Source of the DNA: Selenomonadales bacterium
Lineage (GTDB): Bacteria; Bacillota; Negativicutes; Sporomusales; UBA7701
Length of the DNA stretch: 64,000 nt
Assembly: GCA_018434945.1 (NCBI GenBank)
Contig: JAHDOI010000019.1
Location: 1 to 64,000, forward strand
Direction of reading: 5' to 3'
Shown in pieces: positions 17,515-25,368 of the stretch. The translations under genes and the position numbers were made by a program. The notes below the pieces were generated by a model that had not been told where the DNA came from, searched no databases, and was given only the letters and a program-made list of their open reading frames with translations. Positions within the stretch are counted from its first letter, which is position 1. Each line of letters begins with the position of its first letter.

Positions 17515-18465
17515 TCAGTCCCGCTCCAGCAGGAACTTGCGCAGCAGTTCGACGCCGCCCTTTTCCAGAACATTGCCGAACTCCATCACCCTCACGCCCG
17601 GCGGAGCGATCTTGCGCACCTCTTCCACCACCGACCGGCAGCCGGCGACCACTTTAACCTCAGCCAGCATCTTAGCCACCGCCTCGCTATCGGAATAAGG
17701 GATGCAATCATAATCTATATGTCTTATTCCGGCTGCGCCCAGCGAGCCGGACATCGCCTCCGTACTCCCCGCCGTCCCGCAGATAAACCCCACCTTCGTC
17801 CCCGGCGGCAGCTGACCCACCTGAAGCAGCGCCGACATCTCCGGCGCCGGCATAATGGCGATCACCTTCTTATCCATCGGCTCACAGATCGCCTTCACAT
17901 CCTCCACGTGGAAAAACGTCGTCACGACCACGTCGACATCCGGCGCCGCCCTATCGTCCATCCTGTCGGCCAGGTCGGCCAGCAAACAGCCCTCTACCGG
18001 CACCCTGATCTCCTTCTCCAGCGACGCGACATAGAAATCCACGTCCGGCGGATTGCACTCCACAAACAGCACTCGCGTCCCTTTCGGGCCGAGCCCGAGC
18101 ACCGTCTGGCTGAAAACGACCGTAAACAACTCCTCGGCGCCGAAACCCAGCTCGCGCGCCCGCTCCAGCGCCTCGCGGGCCAGCTCGATCAAAGCCTGCT
18201 TCCGCTTGAACCCGGGATCGGGCGGCAGATTCTCCGACACATACGTGCCCTGCCCGTGCTTCGTCACGATAACGCCTTCTTTTTCCAATTCTTTATAAGC
18301 GACGATGACGGTATTCTTGTTGATCCGCAGATAACCCGCCAGATCCTTGGGCGGCGGCAATTTCGTGCCAGGCTGCAGATCGCCGTTCAGCAAAAAATAC
18401 CTGATCTGCTCCTTCAACTGCTGATAGATGGGAAACTCCGTCTTCTTGTTAAGCTGAAACTCCAT
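17515..18465 (-). CDS. GntR-family transcriptional regulator with unusual sensor domain
   Basis: 316 residues. The N-terminal GntR winged helix is clear: IYQQLKEQIRYFLLNGDLQP, LPPPKDLAGYLRINKNTVIV, AYKELEKEGVIVTKHGQGTYV. Unlike MocR proteins it lacks an aminotransferase domain. Residues 85-316 form an alpha/beta region (VLFVECNPPDVDFYVASLEK, PDVDVVVTTFFHVEDVKAI, GTKVGFICGTAGSTEAM) resembling a periplasmic-binding-like sensor. The ligand is unknown. Its start overlaps the upstream GNAT-like gene by 52 bp. A 44 bp palindrome before the operon is the obvious candidate operator. Confidence 0.88.
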   Translation of the reverse strand: MEFQLNKKTEFPIYQQLKEQIRYFLLNGDLQPGTKLPPPKDLAGYLRINKNTVIVAYKELEKEGVIVTKHGQGTYVSENLPPDPGFKRKQALIELAREALERARELGFGAEELFTVVFSQTVLGLGPKGTRVLFVECNPPDVDFYVASLEKEIRVPVEGCLLADLADRMDDRAAPDVDVVVTTFFHVEDVKAICEPMDKKVIAIMPAPEMSALLQVGQLPPGTKVGFICGTAGSTEAMSGSLGAAGIRHIDYDCIPYSDSEAVAKMLAEVKVVAGCRSVVEEVRKIAPPGVRVMEFGNVLEKGGVELLRKFLLERD

Positions 18466-18770
18466 TCTTTCACCCCGCAGTGACTAGGCACACTTCCAAT
18501 CAATAAACCATTCACCGTCCTGGCCATAATATCCTCCACCAACTCCTGGCCAAATAAGGGATGCACGGCCGCCCAGCCCGCCGTATCATCACCGGCCCCC
18601 GCACGGTAGACCCCCAGAAGCTCCCGGCCGCGCGTAAGCACATAAAAATTCCCCAGTGACGCGGCAATCGCCCCTTCGTCCTGATCACGCCCCTCGCAGT
18701 GCATCAGCCGCCACATTCCGGAGATATCGCTCTTTCTTGCCGCACGGACGGTGATATGCTCTTTTCCCAC
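18414..18770 (-). CDS. Short GNAT-like protein
   Basis: 118 residues from GTG 18770. ITVRAARKSDISGMWRLMH and NFYVLTRGRELLGVYRAGAG resemble the first half of a GNAT acetyltransferase, and AGWAAVHPLFGQELVEDIMA may be a degenerate acetyl-CoA loop. It is shorter than most GNAT proteins, and its last 17 codons overlap the GntR gene in another frame. It may be a minimal or decayed GNAT protein, first in the operon. Confidence 0.55.
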   Translation of the reverse strand: MGKEHITVRAARKSDISGMWRLMHCEGRDQDEGAIAASLGNFYVLTRGRELLGVYRAGAGDDTAGWAAVHPLFGQELVEDIMARTVNGLLIGSVPSHCGVKEWSFSLTRRRSFPSISS

Positions 18771-18800
18771 TCCCCCGCACCTTCTTCCGGGTTACAAAAC

Positions 18801-18844
18801 CCATTTAACTAGATTACTATATAAATAGTAATCTAGTTAAATGG
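18801..18844. promoter_or_regulatory. 44 bp perfect palindrome, probable operator of the GNAT-GntR-cupin operon
   Basis: Twenty-base perfect arms, CCATTTAACTAGATTACTAT at 18801-18820 and its complement at 18825-18844, flank a 4 bp centre (ATAA). On the minus strand a promoter can be drawn through it: TTGTTA, 17 bp, TATTTA. It lies 31 bp before the start of the operon that encodes a GntR regulator. Its AAATAGTAAT segment also occurs in the Zur-like box at 15647-15656. Confidence 0.75.
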
Positions 18845-18961
18845 TAACAAATGATTGCGCTACAGTCAATCCATGTTTTGCCTGTCCCTTCCGGGTATTT
18901 TCAGTACCGCCGCATTGGGGTATGATAGAGGCGCAACCACGACTAACCGGGGCGGTGAAAA

Positions 18962-19288
18962 ATGAGCGACGACATCCTCCACATCCTCGCCGAACGGCGC
19001 ATCGTCGAAGCGCTCGAGAACGGCGAATTCGACAACCTCCCCGGCAAAGGCAAACCCCTTCCGCCCGACAATCTTGCCCTCGTTCCCGCCGACCGCCGGG
19101 CCGCCTATAAAGTCCTCCGCAATGCCGGCCAACTTCCGGTGGAACTCGACCTCAAAAAGGAGATCACCGCCCTTGAGCAGGCGCTCGCCGACTGCGCCCC
19201 CGGCGAAGAGCGCAGCCGCCTCAGCCGCAAACTCGCCGAAAAGACCACCCTGTTCAACATTCTCATGGAGAAACACCGCCGTAAATAA
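18962..19288 (+). CDS. DUF1992 (DnaJ-related) family protein
   Basis: 108 residues. Family features: an N-terminal helix ILHILAERRIVEALENGEFD, then NLPGKGKPLPPDN, KVLRNAGQLPVELDLKKEI and a helical end EERSRLSRKLAEKTTLFNIL. DUF1992 proteins resemble the DNAJC28 conserved domain and have no known function. It stands alone on the plus strand with its own terminator. Confidence 0.88.
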   Translation: MSDDILHILAERRIVEALENGEFDNLPGKGKPLPPDNLALVPADRRAAYKVLRNAGQLPVELDLKKEITALEQALADCAPGEERSRLSRKLAEKTTLFNILMEKHRRK

Positions 19289-19320
19289 ACAACCTGACCT
19301 TTAATAGGTCAGGTTGTTTA
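19286..19320. terminator. Bidirectional terminator
   Basis: Fifteen-base perfect arms starting TAAACAACCTGACCT around a 5-base loop (TTAAT), with A/T runs on both sides. It separates the convergent DUF1992 and GNAT genes. Confidence 0.88.
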
Positions 19321-19333
19321 TTTACAGGCAATC

Positions 19334-20182
19334 TCAGCCGAGTTCGAAAGTCGTCACTCCGAAAACCTTGTCAGGCGGCCCGGCCGGCACATGCTGCGAG
19401 TACATCCGCGCCGTAGCGAACACCTTTCTCATCCGGTAGCGGCGCACCAGGTCAACCGCCGCCGCGTTGACCTCCGGCACGTCCAGATACACCGGCTCGC
19501 CTCCGGTGCGCGCCGCCAGGGCGGTAAATAGTTCATCCGCCACAGCGTCGTCGTCCGCGAACAGCGGCCCGATCTTATATCCCTGCCGGCACGGGCGCAG
19601 CACACCATAGCCGGCCAATTGGTCCCCGCGACTGTATCCGAGCGCCACGCCTCCCGGTTGGGTAACCCAGGTCCGCAGAAAGGCTGCACGGTCGGCGCCG
19701 AACACCTCGTCGTCATAATCGGTCACCGGAGCGAAACCCATCTCCGCCAGCGGCACCACCCGGTCGCTCACCCGGCCGCCGGCCAGGCCAACCCCCTCGT
19801 AACGGGCGTTCTGATACGCCAGGCGAAAACCAGACTTCCGGTAATTCTCCTGTTGCGCCAGCACCCCGTCCAGGCCGACGTTGCGGCCCGCCAGCCTGTC
19901 CATCGCCGCCTGCCACAGCTGGATACCCAGCCCGCGGCCACGGCACTCCGGCACCATAATGTAAAAACCGAGAAAACCGTAACCTTGTCCATACTTCACC
20001 GCTGAAATACAGCCCACCGGTTCGCCGTCCGGACAGCCAAGCAGAAACCCCTCCCTGTCGGCGGCATAAAAGCACTCCGCGTCGTGCAGCCCGGGATTCC
20101 AGCCCTCGCGGGCCGCCCACTCCACCGCCAGGTCGATTTCGCCCCGCTCCATAGTCCTGATGACAAACTCCTTGCCCGCCAT
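19334..20182 (-). CDS. Two-domain GNAT acetyltransferase
   Basis: 282 residues. The N-terminal half is a standard GNAT domain with acetyl-CoA binding in MVPECRGRGLGIQLWQAAMD and MERGEIDLAVEWAAREGWNP at the start. The C-terminal half (AFLRTWVTQPGGVALGYSRG, YKIGPLFADDDAVADELF, VYLDVPEVNAAAVDLVRRY) matches the domain often following GNAT in YitH-type proteins. The substrate is unknown. Probably cotranscribed with the dehydrogenase gene 19 bp upstream. Confidence 0.88.
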   Translation of the reverse strand: MAGKEFVIRTMERGEIDLAVEWAAREGWNPGLHDAECFYAADREGFLLGCPDGEPVGCISAVKYGQGYGFLGFYIMVPECRGRGLGIQLWQAAMDRLAGRNVGLDGVLAQQENYRKSGFRLAYQNARYEGVGLAGGRVSDRVVPLAEMGFAPVTDYDDEVFGADRAAFLRTWVTQPGGVALGYSRGDQLAGYGVLRPCRQGYKIGPLFADDDAVADELFTALAARTGGEPVYLDVPEVNAAAVDLVRRYRMRKVFATARMYSQHVPAGPPDKVFGVTTFELG

Positions 20183-20201
20183 CGACCGGCCCTCCTTACT
20201 C

Positions 20202-21290
20202 CTAAGGCTTGATAACCGCCTTCATCACTCGGCAATGCTCGACATCGTCGATCGCCTTGTTCGCCTCTTCCAGGCCGTAATGGCGGGAAACCATCTTCTC
20301 CCAGGCAAACCGGCCACGATATTTACCCATCACCAGGACCGAGCGGTAAAAATGGCTGAGGTCGATCCCCCAGATACCCTTAACCGTAAGGTGCTTCTTA
20401 TTCAGCAGCCAATGCGGGTTCACCGTCACGTCGCCGTTGTCGGTGTATTGCCCGGCCACCACGTACGACCCCGCGTCGCGAGCCATCGCCATACCCTCGG
20501 CAACAGCCCCCGGCGCTCCCGTCGCCTCGATCACCACATCCGCGCCCCGGCCGCCGGTCATCTCCTTCACAGCCTTCACGCGGTCCTCGGCCTTCGTCTC
20601 CTCGATATTGATCACCGCGTCGACCCCGAACTCGCGCGCCAATTCTAGCCGCAGCGCCGGGCCGCCCACCACGATAACCTTGATCGCCCCCACCAGTTGG
20701 GACAGAATAGCGGCGTTCAGCCCCACCGGGCCGCTGCCCTGGACGACCACCGTGTCACCCAGCTTGATACCCGCCTGTTCCACCGCGTGGAAAGCCGTCG
20801 GCAAACCGCAGCCGCCGCCGATGAATACCGCGGGATCGAGCCCTGCCGGCAGCTTTACGATCTTGACCCCCGGCTTCAGGTAAATCTTATTGCTCCAGCC
20901 GCCCAGGAAGCCGTCGCCCAGGCCGTAAGTGATGCCGTAAACCTTACGCTTCGGGCAGCGCGTTGACGTCTTCGCCACCAGACAATACCAGCAGTCATGG
21001 CACGTCTCGTGCACATCGAGGAACGTCACGACATCCCCTTCCCGCAGCATATTGCCGTCCACATCGCGGACCTCGCCGTTCATCGCGCCCATCCGGCCCA
21101 CATTGATATGCCCGGGAATTATCGGATACGGCACCCCCGCCAGCCGTCCGTGATACAGGTGGACGTCGGTACCGCACACCTCGCTGTAAATCGTCTCCAG
21201 CCACGCAGCCCCCTGTTCCAGCTCAGGCTCCGGGAACTCCCGGATAACCAGCGGGGAAAGCGGCTTCTCCAAAATCGCGGCGCGAATCAT
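20202..21290 (-). CDS. Zinc-dependent alcohol dehydrogenase (MDR superfamily)
   Basis: 362 residues from ATG 21290 with AAGGAG upstream. Catalytic zinc site: SEVCGTDVHLYHGRL, and the GHINVGRMG motif with His. Structural zinc site: ETCHDCWYCLVAKTSTRC. NAD(P)-binding Rossmann motif: VVVQGSGPVGLNAAILSQLV. It oxidises an alcohol or polyol, or does the reverse, in the cytoplasm; sequence alone does not give the substrate. The GNAT gene follows 19 bp downstream. Confidence 0.92.
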   Translation of the reverse strand: MIRAAILEKPLSPLVIREFPEPELEQGAAWLETIYSEVCGTDVHLYHGRLAGVPYPIIPGHINVGRMGAMNGEVRDVDGNMLREGDVVTFLDVHETCHDCWYCLVAKTSTRCPKRKVYGITYGLGDGFLGGWSNKIYLKPGVKIVKLPAGLDPAVFIGGGCGLPTAFHAVEQAGIKLGDTVVVQGSGPVGLNAAILSQLVGAIKVIVVGGPALRLELAREFGVDAVINIEETKAEDRVKAVKEMTGGRGADVVIEATGAPGAVAEGMAMARDAGSYVVAGQYTDNGDVTVNPHWLLNKKHLTVKGIWGIDLSHFYRSVLVMGKYRGRFAWEKMVSRHYGLEEANKAIDDVEHCRVMKAVIKP

Positions 21291-21457
21291 CTTGTACCAT
21301 CTCCTTGTCCGTAATATTGTCTTTTTCGGCGCCTTCCGGCCCAAACCCTCTAAGCCCGGCGCCGGCAATCTCGGCCTTCTTCCCACATACTCAGGAACCT
21401 ACCGGCAATATTCGCCATACTATGTTAACAACAATACTTTTACAGGAGGCGATCCCT

Positions 21458-21736
21458 ATGGCCAAACGCCGCCGTAGCAAACGGCGCCCTACCTTCACCG
21501 ACTGGGATGACACCGGCAGAAAGCCCACCCAGTTCCTCCCCATGGGCTTTCCCTTCGTCACCTGCCGGCCGCTGTGCCCCGGCTGCCCGCCCTGTGCCGA
21601 CTTCGCCTGCCAACTTCTGACCGGCGGCGTCTGCGGGCCGGGCACCCTCTTCTATCCCACCGCCTGCCTGCCCTCAGAAACCTGCCTGCCGACGGTGCCG
21701 CCCGGGTGTGTGCCGCGTCCCTGCACCCCCTCCTAA
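21458..21736 (+). CDS. Cys/Pro-rich small protein
   Basis: 92 residues from ATG 21458 (AGGAGG 8 nt upstream). A basic N-terminus (MAKRRRSKRRP) is followed by a stretch with more than ten Cys among many Pro and Gly (CRPLCPGCPPCADFACQ, CLPSETCLPTVPPGC). There is no signal peptide or membrane segment. The composition recalls spore-coat and other cross-linked structural proteins, but there is no family match. A second Cys/Tyr-rich small protein lies at 62340-62567. Confidence 0.65.
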   Translation: MAKRRRSKRRPTFTDWDDTGRKPTQFLPMGFPFVTCRPLCPGCPPCADFACQLLTGGVCGPGTLFYPTACLPSETCLPTVPPGCVPRPCTPS

Positions 21737-21743
21737 CGGTTTC

Positions 21744-21862
21744 GGCCGTTGATAAGCGCCCATCTGCGGCGTTGGCCCTGCGCGTGCTCGCTCGGCGTAC
21801 GTCCGAGTACGCCTCCGCTCGCATGCTCGGTCCGCCTTGCATCTGGGCACTTCTGAACGGCC
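21744..21862 (+). repeat. Dispersed palindromic element, copy A
   Basis: 119 bp bounded by imperfect terminal inverted repeats: GGCCGTTGATAAGCGCCCAT at the left, ending GGGCACTTCTGAACGGCC at the right. A central GCGTAC...GTACGC hairpin is present. It lies just upstream of the asparaginase gene. Copies B (22964), C (40127) and D (48751) share the ends and centre but diverge between. Confidence 0.85.
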
Positions 21863-21955
21863 TTTTCTCTTTTTATAGAATTAGAAGCCTCCTGATGCCA
21901 TGTAGACTAATATGCTATAATAATCCTACCAACACTCCTTTTCGGAGGTGCCTGC

Positions 21956-22948
21956 GTGAAAAAGAACATCGTCATCCTCGCCACCGGCGGCACGATCGCC
22001 GGCAAGGCGGCCTCCAGCACCGAAACGGCCTCCTACACATCAGCCCTCCTCCCCATCGACGCCCTCATCGCCGAAGTCCCCGCCCTTCATGACATAGCCG
22101 CCGTCAGCGGTGAACAGCTCGCCCAGGTCGACAGCGCCGACATGACGCACGCCGTCTGGCTCGCCCTGGCCGAACGCATAAACACCCTCCTCGCCTCGCC
22201 CGCCGTCGACGGCATCGTCGTCACCCACGGCACCGACACCATGGAAGAAACCGCCTACTTCCTCAACCTGACCGTCAAAAGCGCCAAGCCCGTCGTCATG
22301 GTCGGCGCGCTCCGGCCCGCCAACGTCATCAGCACCGACGGCCCCATGAACCTCTACGACGCCGTAGCCCTCGCCGCCGACGACGCAGCCGCCGGCAGCG
22401 GCGTCCTCGTCGCCCTCAACGACACCATCAACTGCAGCCGCGACGTCACCAAAACAAACACCGCCCTCCAGGACGCCTTCAAAGCCCCCGAGCTCGGCTA
22501 CCTCGGCTATATCCAGGCCGGCAGACCCTACTTCTACCGCCGGCCGGCCCGCAAACACACCTTCGACGCCGAATTCGACCTCACCGGCCTCTCCGCCCTG
22601 CCCAAGGTCGAAATCATCTACACCTATGTCGGCAACGACTGCTGCCTGGCCGACGCCGCGGTGGCCGCCGGCGCCAGAGGAATCGTCGTCGCCGGCGTCG
22701 GCAACGGCGGCATGTCGGCCGCCACCCGCCAAAACCTCGTCGCCCTCGCCCGCCGCGGCATCGTCGTCGTCCGCAGCACCCGCGTCTCCAGCGGCATCGT
22801 CACCCGCAACAGCGCCGTCAGCGACGACGACTGCGGCTTCATCGCCGCCGACACCCTCAATCCACAGAAAGCCCGCGTCCTCCTCATGCTCGCGCTGACG
22901 AAAACGAGTGACCCCGCCACAATCCAGCGCATGTTCTTCGAGTATTAG
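21956..22948 (+). CDS. L-asparaginase
   Basis: 330 residues from GTG 21956 (CGGAGG upstream). It hydrolyses L-asparagine to aspartate and ammonia. The two conserved threonine motifs are intact: ILATGGTIAGKAASS and IVVTHGTDTMEETAYFL; VMVGALRPANVISTDGPMNL and GIVVAGVGNGGMS are also typical. No signal peptide, so cytoplasmic although its length and motifs are like type II enzymes. The gene is flanked by two direct copies (A and B) of the dispersed palindromic element. Confidence 0.95.
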   Translation: MKKNIVILATGGTIAGKAASSTETASYTSALLPIDALIAEVPALHDIAAVSGEQLAQVDSADMTHAVWLALAERINTLLASPAVDGIVVTHGTDTMEETAYFLNLTVKSAKPVVMVGALRPANVISTDGPMNLYDAVALAADDAAAGSGVLVALNDTINCSRDVTKTNTALQDAFKAPELGYLGYIQAGRPYFYRRPARKHTFDAEFDLTGLSALPKVEIIYTYVGNDCCLADAAVAAGARGIVVAGVGNGGMSAATRQNLVALARRGIVVVRSTRVSSGIVTRNSAVSDDDCGFIAADTLNPQKARVLLMLALTKTSDPATIQRMFFEY

Positions 22949-22963
22949 GAGCCAAAACAATGA

Positions 22964-23082
22964 GGCCGTTGATAAGCGCCCATCTGCGTTGTTGGGCCTG
23001 CGGGAGCTTGCTAGCGTACGCGCGAAGTACGCGGCGCGGCGCTTCCTCGGCCCGCCTAGCATCTGGGCACTTCTGAACGGCC
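22964..23082 (+). repeat. Dispersed palindromic element, copy B
   Basis: 119 bp, same orientation and length as copy A (identical first 27 bases, GGCCGTTGATAAGCGCCCAT onward, and the same last 24). The interior differs but keeps the GCGTAC...GTACGC centre. It starts 15 bp after the asparaginase stop. Confidence 0.85.
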
Positions 23083-23112
23083 ATTCGCAATCCATTTGGT
23101 ACGCTCCAACAC

Positions 23113-23138
23113 AAAAGCCGCCCTTGCGGGCGGCTTTT
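23113..23138. terminator. Bidirectional terminator
   Basis: AAAAGCCGCCC, a 4-base loop, GGGCGGCTTTT. It lies between the convergent asparaginase and flavin reductase genes. Confidence 0.88.
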
Positions 23139-23152
23139 CTCGTTTCCTATGC

Positions 23153-23719
23153 CTACTTCTTATAATCCTTGCCCAGGCTCCAGCCGTTGCCGAGCATTTG
23201 GCCGAGGCCCCAGTAGCGGTTGTCGAACATCGAGAACACCACCGGCTTCATCTTCGTCACATCCGGCATCCCGTCCGTCAGATACTCCTCCCCGGCATGC
23301 GTCTCCACGATCTCGGCGATCACGACATAATCGTTGCCGCCCATGTCGAGTACCTCGCGCACCTTGCACTCCATGCTCAACGGGCACTCCTTTATCATCG
23401 GCGCCCCGGCCACCTCGCCGTAGAACACCTCGAACAGCCCGCTCTTATCCACCTTGCTCCCCGACACCATCCCCGCGTAATCGGTCGCCGCCAGCATCCC
23501 CTCCGACGGGATATTCACGCTGAAAGCCTTGTTGGCCAGCAGTCCCTTCGTGCTGTGGTGGCCACGGCTGATGCCGATCGCCAGCATCCCGGGGTTCATA
23601 TTGACGATCCCGCAGAATGCGATCGCCAGGAAATTCGCCTTCCCCTCCACCTCCGTCCCCACCAGCACCACCGGATAGGGATACAAAAACGGCCTGTTGC
23701 CCAACTTCTTCTTTTCCAT
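23153..23719 (-). CDS. Flavin reductase family protein
   Basis: 188 residues from ATG 23719 behind TTAGGAG; an upstream GTG overlaps that site. Family features: PYPVVLVGTEVEGKANFLAI, NPGMLAIGISRGHHSTKGLL, FSVNIPSEGMLAATDYAG and VVIAEIVETHAGEEYL. These are FMN-binding flavoredoxin/NADH-FMN reductase-like proteins that move electrons between NAD(P)H or ferredoxin-type donors and flavins. The partner is unknown. Confidence 0.9.
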   Translation of the reverse strand: MEKKKLGNRPFLYPYPVVLVGTEVEGKANFLAIAFCGIVNMNPGMLAIGISRGHHSTKGLLANKAFSVNIPSEGMLAATDYAGMVSGSKVDKSGLFEVFYGEVAGAPMIKECPLSMECKVREVLDMGGNDYVVIAEIVETHAGEEYLTDGMPDVTKMKPVVFSMFDNRYWGLGQMLGNGWSLGKDYKK

Positions 23720-23999
23720 ACATATCACTCCTAATTAATACTACCTGTCAAACTCTTAGCGGGACGCCCGGCGCAACCCGCCTCTGACGGTCGAGGCATC
23801 ACAACTTCGTCATCCGCCGCTATTAACTGTAATGATATCGCCGCCATTTCTCCCTGTCAATATCTTCCTTATCACAGCGCAAAAACAACGGCGCGCCCCA
23901 TCCATATTTCGCCATCCGGGCCCCGCTTGTAAATACTTCCCAAATATGTTATCGTAGACATACGTACAATATAACATACACCGTCCGGAGGAAAACCCA

Positions 24000-24593
24000 A
24001 TGGAAGACCTGTCTGCCGTCATCGGCGCCAACCTGGCCGAAATCCGCAAACAACGCGGTCTCAGCCTCGACAAAGTCGCCGAACTTTCCGGAGTCAGCAA
24101 GGCCATGGTCAGTCAGATCGAACGCGGCGAATCCAACCCCACCGTAGCTACATTGTGGAAAGTCGCCCTCGGCCTCAAGATCGCCTTCAGCGAACTAATC
24201 ACCGAAAAACGCAACCCCGTCGAAGTCGTCCGCTCCGCCGACATTCCTCCCGTCATCGACGACGCCGCCGGCCTAAAAATCTTCCCCCTCTTCCCCTTCG
24301 AGCAGGACCATCACTTCGAGATATGCCTCGTAACCCTCGACCCCAGCGCCTCCCACGCCTCCGACCCCCACGCCACCCACTCCGAAGAATACATCTTCCT
24401 CATCGAAGGCGCGATCGAAATCACCATCGGCGGCGACGCCTACCGGCTCGAAACCGGCGACGCCATCCACACCCACGCCGACAAGCCCCACTTCTACCGC
24501 AACCTGACCGACAAATCGGCGCGTTTTCTCAACATCATCTACTACGGCCAGAGCGGCGACACCCCGCCCGCCAAAATCGTCCGCACCCTCTGA
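24000..24593 (+). CDS. XRE-family regulator with C-terminal cupin domain
   Basis: 197 residues. N-terminal helix-turn-helix: LAEIRKQRGLSLDKVAELSG, VSKAMVSQIERGESNPTVAT. Residues 85-197 are a cupin sensor: EEYIFLIEGAIEITIGGDAY, RLETGDAIHTHADKPHFYRN. Proteins of this design commonly repress amino-acid or polyamine catabolic genes. No target is obvious next to it. Start ATG 24000 follows CGGAGG by 8 nt. Confidence 0.92.
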   Translation: MEDLSAVIGANLAEIRKQRGLSLDKVAELSGVSKAMVSQIERGESNPTVATLWKVALGLKIAFSELITEKRNPVEVVRSADIPPVIDDAAGLKIFPLFPFEQDHHFEICLVTLDPSASHASDPHATHSEEYIFLIEGAIEITIGGDAYRLETGDAIHTHADKPHFYRNLTDKSARFLNIIYYGQSGDTPPAKIVRTL

Positions 24594-24605
24594 TCGCCAA
24601 CCTGA

Positions 24606-24639
24606 AAAGGGACTGCAGCCCGCTGGCCGCAGTCCCTTT
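24606..24639. terminator. Bidirectional terminator
   Basis: AAAGGGACTGC and its complement GCAGTCCCTTT with a 12-base loop, between the convergent XRE-cupin and YIP1 genes. Confidence 0.8.
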
Positions 24640-24662
24640 ACATTGCCTATATACCCGGGAAA

Positions 24663-25316
24663 CTATTTCGGCAGCAGCCCGGCCACCCCTGGCAACAGCA
24701 GGGAAGCTATCCAAAAGCCCGCCAGCCACAGTCCCGCCGACGCCACATACACCACCAGCGCCCGCCAGGCGGGAATCCCCGCCGCCGCGGCGATGGCGCC
24801 CAAAGTTATGTACGCCGACCACACCAGGATGACGTTATCCACCAGTGTAGTCACCAGTCCCTTGCGGTCGAAGAGCAGAAACACCGCCAACTGCACGAAC
24901 CCCAGGAACGCGCCCGGAATCGCCGTCGTGAAAGCATTCACCACTCTCATCTCCCACACCTCGCACCGGCCGCCCATCAGCCTGCTCAGCGCGTACAACA
25001 GATAACTCTCCACGATGTAATAAACCCACGACAGCGCAAAAATCACCGGCGTGAAAATCACCAGTTGCATCTTCGTGACCGCGTCGCCCTGGCTCTCCGG
25101 CTTGAAAATCACCGCCAGAAACAGCATCACGATGAACAGCGCCGTAAACGACAACCACATCATCTGCGCCGACTGAGCCGTCTCGCGGGCCAGCAGCCAG
25201 CGGGTCGTCGCCCGGGGCCGGAAAAAAATGTCCCGCCAGGGGTTGATATCGGGCAAATGCTCCGGCTGACCGGCCGTCCCGGATTCCTCCCCCGCGCGGC
25301 GCTCCCCCTCGTCCAT
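24663..25316 (-). CDS. YIP1-family membrane protein
   Basis: 217 residues. A soluble N-terminus with NPWRDIFFRPRATTRWLLAR, the typical opening of bacterial YIP1 proteins, is followed by five hydrophobic segments. The role of bacterial YIP1 proteins is unknown. It stands alone between two terminator or promoter regions. Confidence 0.8.
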   Translation of the reverse strand: MDEGERRAGEESGTAGQPEHLPDINPWRDIFFRPRATTRWLLARETAQSAQMMWLSFTALFIVMLFLAVIFKPESQGDAVTKMQLVIFTPVIFALSWVYYIVESYLLYALSRLMGGRCEVWEMRVVNAFTTAIPGAFLGFVQLAVFLLFDRKGLVTTLVDNVILVWSAYITLGAIAAAAGIPAWRALVVYVASAGLWLAGFWIASLLLPGVAGLLPK

Positions 25317-25368
25317 GCCTTTCCCCTCCGTCCGAATCCTATCTTATCATATCACCGGCTGGCGGGCT

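Noticed and set aside
21956..22948. Long open frame on the minus strand opposite asparaginase (and similar frames opposite other GC-rich genes)
   Set aside because: Low-complexity Gly/Val/Asp/Ala-rich products with no start signals; shadows caused by codon bias of the real genes.
23720..23999. 280 bp gap before the XRE-cupin gene
   Set aside because: Contains only a weak promoter-like TTGTAA/TATCGT pair near 23927-23955; nothing strong enough to list.
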